In this document: one piece after another, positions 45,095 to 57,000 of the stretch | How positions within the stretch are numbered: the stretch's first letter is position 1 | Layout: each line of letters starts with the position of its first letter | From: JAEUIX01 sp964611125 | Lineage (GTDB): Bacteria > Planctomycetota > Phycisphaerae > Phycisphaerales > UBA1924 | Length of the DNA: 64,000 nucleotides | NCBI GenBank assembly: GCA_964611125.1 | Contig: CAZSZO010000003.1 | Coordinates: 62,001-126,000 of the forward strand | Reading direction: 5' to 3' | Program-made: the position numbers and the translations under genes | The notes under the pieces: generated by a model | What the model saw: the letters and a program-made list of their open reading frames with translations, nothing else | The model's database searches: none | What the model was told of the DNA's origin: nothing

Positions 45095-48000
45095 ATGACC
45101 ACGCTCCACCGCCACACTCGTCTCGGCGCGTCTGCTCGCAAGTCTGCTGTTGCTCCGGGGGGACTGGAAGCCCTTGAGAACCGCTCGCTGCTCGCCGCCG
45201 ACCTCTTTGGCGCCAGCGTGGTGTTCATCAGCGACAACGTCTCGGATGCCGACGCGCTGGCGCGCACGACACGTGGCGCAGAGGTGGTCCGCCTCGATTC
45301 GCACCGCGACATCTTCGGGCAGATCGACTCGGCCCTGGCGGGCCGGCGGAACCTGGCGTCGATCCAGTTCATCACGCACGGGAGCTCGGGGCGGGTGGAT
45401 CTGGGCGGCGGTCAGGGCCTGGACGCGGCGTCGCTGGCCCGCAACGCCGGGTCGGTGCAGGCCTGGGGCAAGGCGCTGGCTGAAGACGGCGACCTGCTGC
45501 TGTGGGGATGCGATGTGGGGCAGGGGGCGCGGGGCCGGGCGTTTGTGAGCGAGATGTCGCGGCTGACCGGCGCCGACGTGGGCGCCTCGACGAATCGGAC
45601 GGGCGCTTGGCGGGGCGGCGGCGACTGGATGCTGGAGGTGAAGACGGGGGCGATCGAGTCGATCCGCTCGTTCACAGTCCCGATCAACTACGCGTACACG
45701 CTGGCGTCGCCGGTGATCAGCGGCGCGAGCGCCGGCCAGACGGTGAACGACACCGACACGGTGCGGCCGTTCGACGGCGTGGTGGTGGGGGCCGATGCGC
45801 CGGCGGCGTCGCTGAGCATCTCGGTGACGCTGGACTCGGCGGCCAAGGGGGCCTTCACGGCGGCGTCGCTTGCGGCGTCGGGCTTCACGAGCGCCGGCGG
45901 CGGTGTGTACACCTTCACGGGGACGGCCGCGCAGGCGACGGCGGCGCTGTCGCGCCTGGCCTTCGACCCATCGGACAACCGCGTGAACCTGGGCGCGACG
46001 GAGACGACGACCTTCACGATCAGCGCCAGCAACGGGGTCGACCCGGCGACGACGGACAGCACGACCACCGTGGACTCGACGAACGTCAACGACGCGCCGA
46101 CCATCTCGGGCGTGAGCACGGGCCAGGCCGTCGCCGATAACGCGACGGTCTCGCCGTTTAGCGGGGTGACCATCGGCGACGCCGATGCGCCGGCGCAGAC
46201 AATCGACGTGCAGGTCGCCCTCGACATCGCGGGCAAGGGCGCCTTCACCGGCGCCTCGCTGACGGCCAGCGGCTTCACGAGCTCGGGCAACGGGGTGTAC
46301 GCCTTCTCAGGCACGGCGGCGGCGGCCACGACGGCGATCCGCCAGCTGGTCTTCCAGCCCACGGCCAACCGCGTCGCGGTGGGCTCGACGGAGACCACGA
46401 CGTTCTCGATCACCGTGAGCGACGCGACGGCCCCCGGGGTGAGCAACACCGGGACGACCGTGGTCTCGACCTCGCAGAACAACGCGCCGACGCTGGGCGG
46501 CGCCTCGGCCGGGCAGGCGGTCAACGACAACGCGACGCTGCAGCCCTTCTCGGCCTTCACCTTCACCGACCCCGACCCCACGCAGCAGCTGGCGGTGTCG
46601 GTCACGCTCGACACGGCGGCCAAGGGCGTCTTCACGAGCGGCTCGCTGGCCAGCTCGGGGTTCATCCTGGCGGGCGGCGGGCAGTACACATTCACCGGCA
46701 CGGCGGCCCAGGCGACGATCGCGATCCGGCAGCTGGTCTTCCAGCCCGCGGCGAACCGCGTGAACCCCACGCTGACCGAGACGACGACGTTCACGGTCTC
46801 GGCCAATGACGGCGTGGCGGCGGCGGCGACGAGCAACACGACCACGGTGGTCAGCACCAGCGTGAACGACGCGCCCACCATCACCGGCGCCTCGGCCGGG
46901 CAGGCGGTCAACGACACGGCGACGATCCTCCCCTTCAGCGGCCTGACGATCGGCGACGCCGACTCGGCCCAGAGCCTGACGGTCACCGTCACGCTGGACA
47001 CGGCGGCCAAGGGCGTCTTCACGGCCGGCTCGCTTTCGACCTCGGGTTTCACAGACATGACGGGTGGGGTATACAGCTTCACCGGGACGGCGGCCCAGGC
47101 GACGACGGCGATCCGGGCGCTGGTCTTCGACCCCACCAACAACCGCGTGGCGGTCGCCTCGACGGAGACCACGACGTTCACCGTTTCGGTCGACGACTCG
47201 ATCGCGGCGGCGGCGACCAACTCGACGACCACGGCGGTGAGCACGAGTGTGAACGATGCGCCGACGATCTCGGGCGCCGTGGCCGGGCAGACGCTGGCCG
47301 ACACCGGCACGATCACGCCGTTCGCGGGCGTGACGATCGCCGACGTGGACCCGGGCCAGGGGCAGACGGTGACGGTGACGCTGGACACGGCGGCCAAGGG
47401 CTCGTTCACCGGGGCCTCGCTGACGGCCTCGGGCTTCGTGAGCTCGGGCGGCGGGGTGTACACCTTCACGGGCACGGCGGCCCAGGCCACCACGGCGATC
47501 CAGCAGCTGGTCTTCCAGCCCACAGCCGATCGCGTGGCGCAGGGCTCGACGGAGACCACGACCTTCACCATCGCGGCCAATGACGGCGTGGCGGCGGCGG
47601 TGACCAACAACGCCACGACCGCGGTGACCAGCGGCGTCAACGACGCGCCGACGATCAGCGGGGCCTCCACCGGTCAGGCGGTCAACGACAACGCGACGCT
47701 GAACCCCTTCTCGGGGCTCACCATCGCCGACGTCGACCCCGGGCAGAGCCAGAGCATCACGGTGAGCCTGGACGCGGCGGCCAAGGGCTCTTTCACCAGC
47801 GCCTCGCTGACGGCCAGCGGGTTCTCCAATGCCGGCGGCGGCACGTACACCTTCACGGGCACGGCGGCCCAGGCGACCACGGCGATCCGGGCCCTGGTCT
47901 TCCAGCCCACCGCCAACCGCGTGAACCCCGCGCTGACGGAGACGACGACCTTCACGGTGTCGGTGAACGACGGCATCGCGGCGGCTGCGACTGACAACGC

Positions 48001-51000
48001 GACGACGGTGGTGAGCACGAGCGTGAACGACGCCCCGACCATCACCGGGGCTGTCGCGGGCCAGTCGGCCAACGACAACGCGACCATTCCGCCGTTCTCC
48101 GGGGTGACCATCGGCGATGCCGACTCGGCCCAGAGCCTGACGGTGACGGTGACCCTCGACACGGCGGCCAAGGGCGTCTTCACGCCTTCGTCGCTGACGT
48201 CATCGGGCTTCACCGACATGACCGGCGGGGTGTACAGCTTCACGGGCACGGCGGCCCAGGCGACGACGGCGATCCGGGCGCTGGTCTTCGACCCGGCCAA
48301 CGACCGCGTGGCGGTGGGCTCGACAGAGACTTCGACATTCACCATCAGCGTCGACGACGCCGTCGCGGCGCCCACGACCAGCAGCGCGACCACGGTCATC
48401 TCGACATCGGTCAACGACGCCCCGACGATCTCCGGCGCCTCCGCCGGCCAGCCGGTGGACGACACCGCGACGCTGTCGCCCTTCGCGGGCGTGACGATCG
48501 CCGACGTCGATCCCGGGCAGAACCAGACGGTGACGGTCACGCTCGACAACGCTTCCAAGGGCGTGTTCACGAGCGCCTCGCTGACCACCAGCGGCTTTGT
48601 GAGCTCGGGCGGCGGGGTGTACACCTTCACGGGCACCGCCGCGGCCGCCACGACGGCGATCCGGGCGCTGGTCTTCGATCCGACCAACGACCGCATCGCG
48701 GTGGGCTCGACCGAGACGACGACCTTCACCATTGCGGTGAACGACGGCGTGGCCTCGGCGGTGACGAACAACTCGACGACGGTCGTGAGCACGAGCGTCA
48801 ACGACGCGCCGACCATCACCGGGGCGGTCGCGGGACAGGCCGTGAACGACACGGCGACCATCTCGCCCTTCGCCGCGCTGACCATCGCCGACACCGATCC
48901 CGGCCAGAGCCTGTCGATCACCGTCACGCTCGACGCCGCGGCCAAGGGCGTCTTCACGCCTTCCTCGCTGACCACCAGCGGGTTCGTCAGCGGCGGCGGC
49001 GGGGTGTACACCTTCACGGGCACGGCGGCGGCGGCGACCACGGCCATCCGGGCCCTGTCGTTCGACCCGACCAACGACCGCGTCGCGGTGGGCGGGACGG
49101 AGACGACGACCTTCACCGTGTCGGTCAACGACGGGGTGGCCTCGGCGGTGACGAACAACACGACGACGGCGGTGAGCACGAGCGTGAACGATGCGCCGAC
49201 GATCACGGGCGCCGTGGCGGCGCAGACGCTCAACGACACCGCGACCATCACGCCCTTCTCGGGCCTGACGATCGCCGATGTCGATCCCGGCCAGAGCCAG
49301 ACGGTGACCGTCACGCTCGACGCGGCGGCCAAGGGCTCGTTCACGAGCGCCTCGCTGACGGCCTCGGGCTTCGCGAGCGCCGGCGGCGGGGCGTACACCT
49401 TCACGGGCACGGCGGCGGCGGCCACCACGGCCATCCGGCAGCTTGTGTTCCAGCCCACCGCCAACCGCGTGGCCCAGGGCTTCACCGAGACCACCACGCT
49501 GACGGTCGCCGTGAACGACGGCGTCGCGGCGGCGGTGACCGATAACACCACCACGGCTGTAACCAGCGGCGTCAACGATGCGCCGACGATCTCGGGCGCC
49601 TCTTCGGGCCAGCCGGTGAATGACAACGCGACCATCGCCCCCTTCTCGGGGCTGACCATCGCCGATGTCGACCCGGGCCAGAGCCAGACGGTGACGGTGA
49701 CCCTCGATGCGGCGGCCAAGGGCGCCTTCTCGAGCGCCTCGCTCACGGCCTCGGGCTTCACCAACCCGTCAAGCGGCGTGTACAGCTTCACGGGCTCGGC
49801 GGCGGCGGCGACCATCGCCATCCGCCAGCTCATCTTCCAGCCCACAGCCAACCGCGTCAACCCGACGCTGACGGAGACGACGACGTTCACCGTGTCGGTC
49901 AACGACGCCATCGCGGCGGCGGCGACCAACAACACCACGACGGTGGTGAGCACGAGCGTCAACGACGCGCCGACGATCACCGGGGCCGTCGCCGGGCAGG
50001 CCGTCAACGACACGGCCAACCTCTCGCCCTTCTCGGCCGTCACGATCGGCGACGCCGACTCGGCCCAGAGCCTGACGGTGACCGTCACGCTCGACACCGC
50101 CGCCAAGGGCGTGTTCACGTCCGCGTCGCTGACCGCCTCGGGCTTCACTGACCTCACCGGCGGGGTGTACTCCTTCACCGGCACGGCGGCCCAGGCGACC
50201 ACGGCGATCCGCGCCCTGGTCTTCGACGCGACCAACAACCGCACGGCCGTGGGCGCGACGGAGACCACGACATTCGCCCTGAGCGTGGATGACTCGATCG
50301 CCGCGCCGGCGACGAGCAGCACGACGACCGTCGTCTCGACCTCGGTGAACGACGCGCCGACGATCGCCGGCGCCTCGGCGGGCCAGCCGGTGAGCGACAA
50401 CGCGACGCTCTCGCCCTTCTCAGGCCTGACGATCGCCGACGTGGATCCCGGTCAGAACCAGACGGTGACCATCACGCTCGACACCGCCGCCAAGGGCGTC
50501 TTCACCAGCGCCTCGTTGACCGCCTCGGGCTTCACCAACTCCGGCGGCGGCGAGTACAGCTTCACGGGCACGGCGGCGGCGGCGACCACCGCCATCCAGC
50601 AGCTGGTCTTCGACCCCACCAACGACCGCGTCAGCGTGGGCTCGACGGAGACCACGACGTTCACCGTGTCGGTCAACGACGGCGTGGCCTCGGCGGTCAC
50701 CAACAACTCGACGACCGTCGTCAGCACGAGCATCAACGACGCGCCGACGGTCTCGGGCGCCGCGGCGTCGCAGGCGGTCAACGACACGGGCTTTGTCTCG
50801 CCGTTTGCGGCCCTCACCATCGCCGACACCGATCCCGGCCAGGGCCTGACGATCACCGTCACGCTCGACACCGCCGCCAAGGGCGTCTTCACGCCCGAGT
50901 CGCTGACGGCCTCGGGCTTCTCGAGCGCCGGCGGCGGCGTGTACACCTTCAGCGGTTCGGCCAGCGCCGCGACCGCGGCGATCCGCCAGCTGAGCTACAA

Positions 51001-54000
51001 CCCCAGCGACAACCGCGTGGCCGTGGCGTCGACGGAGACCACGACGTTCACCGTTTCGGTGAACGACGGCGTGGCCTCGGCGGTGACCAACAACACGACC
51101 ACGGTCGTCAGCACGAGCGTGAACGACGCCCCGACGATCACCGGCGCTGTCGGCGCGCAGGCCGTCAACGACAACGCCACGCTGCTCCCCTTCTCCGGGC
51201 TGACCATCGCCGATGTCGACCCCGGCCAGAACCAGACGGTGACCGTCACGCTCGACGCTGCGGCCAAGGGCGTGTTCACCGGCGCCTCGCTGGCGGCCTC
51301 CGGCTTCACGAGCGCCGGCGGCGGCGTCTACACGTTCACGGGCACGGCGGCGGCGACGACCACCGCGATCCAGCAGCTGGTCTACGACCCCACCAACGAC
51401 CGTGTCGCCCAGGGCGCGACGGAAACGACGACGTTCACCGTGTCGGTGAACGACGGCGTGGCTTCGGCGGTGAGCAACAACACGACGACGGTGGTCTCGA
51501 GCGGCGTCAACGACGCCCCGACCATCACCGGCGTCTCGGGCGGGCAGGCCGTGACTGACAACGCGGTCGTCTCGCCCTTCAGCGGCGTGACGATCGCCGA
51601 CCTCGACCCCGGGCAGACGCAGACGGTCAGCGTGACCCTGGACGCCGCGGCCAAGGGCGTCTTCACCGCCGCGTCGCTGACGAGCTCGGGCTTCGCCAAC
51701 GCCGGAGGCGGCGTGTACACGTTCTCAGGCTCGGCGGCGGCGGCGACGACGGCGATCCGCGCCCTGGTCTTCGACCCCTCCAACGACCGCGTGGCGGTGG
51801 GCTCGACGGAGACGACGACCTTCACCGTGTCGGTGAACGACGGCGTGGCGGCGGCGACGACCAACAACACCACCACGGTGGTGAGCACGAGCATCAACGA
51901 CGCGTCGACGATCACGGGCGCCGTCTCGGCCCAGGCCCTCAGCGACACCAGCACGATCATCCCGTTCTCGGCCTTGACCATCGCCGATGTCGACCCCGGC
52001 CAGAGCCAGACGGTCACGGTGACCCTCGACAACGCGGCCAAGGGCACGTTCACCGCGGGCTCGCTGACGGCCTCGGGCTTCAGCAACTCCGGCGGCGGCG
52101 TGTACACCTTCAATGGCACCGCGGCGCTGGCGACCACGGCGATCCGGCAGCTGGTCTTCCAGCCCACGGCCAACCGCGTCGCCCAGGGCTTCACCGAGAC
52201 CACGGTCTTCACCGTGGCGGTCGATGATGGCGCCACGGCGCCCAGCAGCAACAACACCACCACGGCCGTGACCAGCGGCGTCAACGACGCCCCGACGATC
52301 TCGGGCGCGGTGGCCAGTCAGGCGGTCAACGACAACTCCACGGTCTCGCCCTTCGCCGGGGTGACGCTGGGCGATGTTGACCCGGGCCAGAATCAGACGG
52401 TGACGGTGACGCTCGACGCCTCGGCCAAGGGCGTGTTCACCTCGGCCTCGCTGACGGCCTCGGGCTTCTCGAACCCCAGCGCGGGGGTCTACTCCTTCAC
52501 GGGCAACGCCGCGGCGGCCACCACGGCCATCCGGCAGCTGGTCTTCCAGCCCACGGCCAATCGCGTGAACCCCACGCTGACGGAGACGACGACCTTCACG
52601 GTGTCGGTGAACGACGGCATCGCGGCGGCGGTCACCAGCAACGCCACCACGGTCGTCTCGACATCGATCAACGACGCTCCGACGATCTCCGGCGCCGTCG
52701 CTGGACAGGCCGTGAACGACACGGGCTTCGTCTCGCCCTTCTCGGGCGTGAGCATCGCCGACGCCGACGCGGCCCAGACGCTGAGCGTGACGGTGACCCT
52801 CGACACCGCCGCCAAGGGCGTTTTCACGCCGGCGTCGCTGACGGCGTCGGGCTTCACCAACCAGGGCGCCGGCGTCTACCTCTTCAGCGGCACGGCCGCC
52901 CAGGCGACCGCGGCGATCCGGGCCCTCAGCTTCGACCCCGCCAACGACCGCGTGACGGTGGCGGCGACGGAAACCTCGACATTCACCATCAGCGTCGATG
53001 ATGCGATCGCCGCGCCCGCGACCAACGGGGCGACCACCGTCGTCTCCACGTCGGTGAACGACGCCCCGACCATCACGGGCGCCGTCGCGGCCCAGAGCGT
53101 GACCGACGCCAGCGTCGTCTCACCCTTCACCGGGGTGACGATCGACGACGTCGACTCGCCGGCGCAGGCCCTCACGGTGACCGTCACCCTCGATACTGCG
53201 GCCAAGGGCGTCTTCACCAGCGCCTCGCTGACGGCCTCGGGCTTCGGCACCGGCGGCGGCGGCGTGTACACCTTCAACGGGACAGCCGCGGCGGCCACCA
53301 CCGCCATCCGGCAGCTGGTCTTCCAGCCCTCCAACAACCGCGTGAACCCGGGCCAAACCGAGACCACGACCTTCACGGTGCAGGCCAACGACACCTTCAC
53401 CACGGCCTCGAGCAACACCACCACCGTCGTCAGCACGCCGGTGAACGATGCACCGACCATCACCGGGACCGCGGCGGGCCAGGCCGTCAACGACAACGCG
53501 ACCATCTCGCCCTTCTCGGGCGTGACCATCGCCGACGCCGACACCAACCAGCCGCTCACTGTGACCGTCACGCTCGACGCCGCCGCCAAGGGCGTCTTCA
53601 CCACGGCGTCCCTCACAGCCTCGGGCTTCACGAGCTCCGGCGGCGGGGTCTACGCGTTCAGCGGGACGGGCAGCGCGGCGACCACCGCGATCCGGCAGCT
53701 GGTCTTCCAGCCCACCGCCAACCGCGTGAATCCCACGCTGACCGAGACCACCACCCTGGATGTGAGCGTCAACGACGGCTTCGCCTCCGCCGTGACGAGC
53801 AACGCGACCACGGTCGTCTCGACTTCGGTCAACGACGCCCCGACCATCGCGGGCGCCGTCGCGGGCCAGACGGTGAACGACAACGCCACTCGCACCGCCT
53901 TCAGCGGCGTCACGATCGCCGACGCCGACGCCAGCCAGAGCCTGATCGTCACCGTGACCATCGACGCCGCGGCCAAGGGCGCCTTCACCACCGCCTCGCT

Positions 54001-57000
54001 GAACGCCAGCGGCTTCGCCAGCGCCGGGGGCGGGGCCTACACCTTCACGGGCACGGCGGCCGCGGCGACGACCGCGATCCGCGCCCTGGTCTTCGACCCC
54101 GCCAACGACCGCGTCGCGGTGGGCTCGACGGAGACCTCGACCTTCACCATCTCGGTCGACGACGCCATCGCGGCCGCCGCGACCAACAGCACCACGACCA
54201 TCATCAGCACGTCGGTGAACGACCTCCCGAGCTTCAGCGGCGCCGCGGCCGGCCAGGCCGTGAACGACAACGCCACGCTCTCGCCGTTCAGCGCGTTCAC
54301 CATCGCCGACCCCGACGCCCCGGCCCAGACGCTGACCACCCAGGTGATTCTCGACACCGCCGCCAAGGGCTCGTTCACCTCGGCCTCGCTGACGGCCTCG
54401 GGCTTCACGAGCCAGGGCTCGGGCGTCTACGCCTTCTCGGGGACGGCCTCGGCGGCCACCACCGCGATCCGGCAGCTGGTCTTCCAGCCCACGGCCAACC
54501 GCGTGAACCCCGGCCAGACCGAGACCACGACCTTCGTCGTGCTGGTGAACGACGGCGTAGCCAGCTCCACCACCAACACCAACACGGTCGTCTCGACCTC
54601 GGTCAACGACGCCCCGACCATCGCGGGGGCCGTCGCCGCCCAGGCCGTCAACGACAACTCGACCCGCCAGCTCTTCACCGGCGTCACCATCGCAGACGCC
54701 GACGCCGCCCAGAGCCTCACGGTGACGGTGACGGTCGACGACTCGGCCAAGGGCGTCTTCACCGGCGCGTCGCTCACGACCTCGGGCTTCGTGAGCGCGG
54801 GCGCGGGCGCCTACACCTTCACGGGCACGGCCGCCGCGGCGACCACCGCCATCCGGGCCCTGAACTTCGACCCCGCCAACAACCGCACGCCGGTGGGCCA
54901 GACCGAGACAAGCACGTTCACCATCTCGGTGAACGACGCGTTCGCCGCGGCGGTGACCAACAACACGACCACCGCCGTGTCGACCTCGATCAACGATGCG
55001 ACGCTCATCGCCGGCGGCGTGTCGGGCCAGACCATCAACGAGAACCAGACGGTCTCGCCGTTCTCCGGGCTGACGATCTTCGACGCCGATATGGACCAGA
55101 CCTTGACGATCACGGTGGCGATCGACCTGGCGGCCAAGGGCGTGTTCACCGCCGAGTCGCTCACCACCAGCGGCTTCGACGGAAGCGGCGGCGTCTATAC
55201 CTTCACCGGCTCGGCCGAGGCCGCGACCGAGGCGATCCGCGCCCTGGTCTACGACCCCACCGACAACCGCGTCGCCATCGGCCTGACCGAGACGACCACC
55301 TTCACCATCACCGCCGAGGACGGCGTCGGGACGCCCCAGCTCAACAGCGTCACCACGGTGATCTCGACTTCGGTGAACAACGCCCCCACGGTGACGGCCC
55401 TGAGCGGCCCCTCCACCGCCAACCGCCTCACCAGCTTCACGCTGACGGCCACCGGCGTCGCCGACGCGGACAACACGGCCCGCTCGGTGGACTTCTACCG
55501 CGACGCCAACGGCAACGGCTCGCTCGACATCGGCGTCGACACGCTGCTGGGCAACGTGCTGGTGACCGCCGGCTCAGCCTCGCGCGTCGTGAGCACCGTG
55601 GGCTTCGCGACAGGAACCAACACCTTCTTCGCCAAGGCTAATGACAGCCTCGGTCTGGCCGGCGCCGCGGTCTCCACCACCGTGACGATCACCAACGCCG
55701 CCCCCACCATTACGTCTCTGGCCCGCTCGATCGACCCGGTGGTGAACCTCGGCGACAGCATCACCTTCACCGCCGCGGGGGCCGCCGACAGCGACGGGAC
55801 CGTCGCCCGCGTCGAGTTCTACCGCGACGCCGACGGCGACAACGCCTTCGACGCCGGCGTCGACGAGCTCCTGGGCCAGGACACCAGCGCCGCCGGCGGG
55901 TACACCCTGACCACCTCCACCAGCGGCTTCGACGTGGGGACCAACCGCTACTTCGCCCGCACCATCGACAACGACGGCGCCGCCAGCGCCGCCGTCACGA
56001 TCACCGGCCGGGTGAACGCGGCGCCCACCATCGCCACCCTCGCCCCGTCAAGCGGCAGCGTCGCCCGCCGCTCGACGGTCACGCTCTCGGCCACCGGCGT
56101 GGCCGACTCCGACGGCACGATCGCGTCGGTCAGTTTCTACCGCGACGCCAACGGCAACGGAACCTTTGACGTCTCCGACACGCTCCTGGGCTCGGCCGTG
56201 ACCGCCTCGGGCGGGGCCTTCTCGCTGGCCGTCAACACCGCCAGCTTCTCGCTGGGGAACAACACCTTCTTCGCCCGCGTCCGCGACAACAACGGGGCCA
56301 TGAGCGCCGCCGGGACGACCCAGGTCGCCATCACCAACCTGGCCCCGGTGGTCGCGACGGTGACCGCCACGCCCGCCCGCGTCGCCAACCTGGGCGACAG
56401 CGTCACCCTGACGGCGACGAGCGTCACCGACCTCGACTCCACCATCTCCACGGTCCAGTTCTACCGCGACGCCGATGGCGACAACGCCTTCGACGCCACC
56501 CTCGACACGCTGCTGGGCTCCGACTCGAGCGTTACCGGCGGCTTCCTGCTCGTGACCTCGACCAGCGGGTTCACCGTCGGGACCAACCGCGTCTTCGCCC
56601 GGGCCATCGACAGCGACGGCGGCGTCAGCTCCGTCGCCACCACCACCTTCGTCATCAACGCGGCGCCGACCGTCGCGTCGGTCACCAGCTCGGCGGGCTC
56701 GGTCGCCCGCCGCTCAACCTTCACCCTCACCGCCAACACCCCCGCCGACTCCGACGGCACGATCGCGTCGGTCAGCTTCTTCCGCGACGCCAACGGCAAC
56801 GGGACCTACGAGACCTCCGACACCCTGCTGGGCTCCGACACCCTCGCCGCCGGCGGCTACACGTTCCTGGTGAACACCACCGGTTTCGCCGCGGGCGCCA
56901 ACACCTTCTTCGCACGCACCACCGACAACAACGGGGCCGTCAGCGCCGCCGTGTCGGTGCAGGTCACCGTCACGAACCTCGCCCCGACTGTCGGCAGCGT

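Noticed and set aside
45688..50400. Long minus-strand open frames (660 and 908 codons) opposite the giant gene
   Set aside because: They arise because the repeat gene has strong codon bias. The translations are repeats mirrored from the sense strand, without start signals or motifs.
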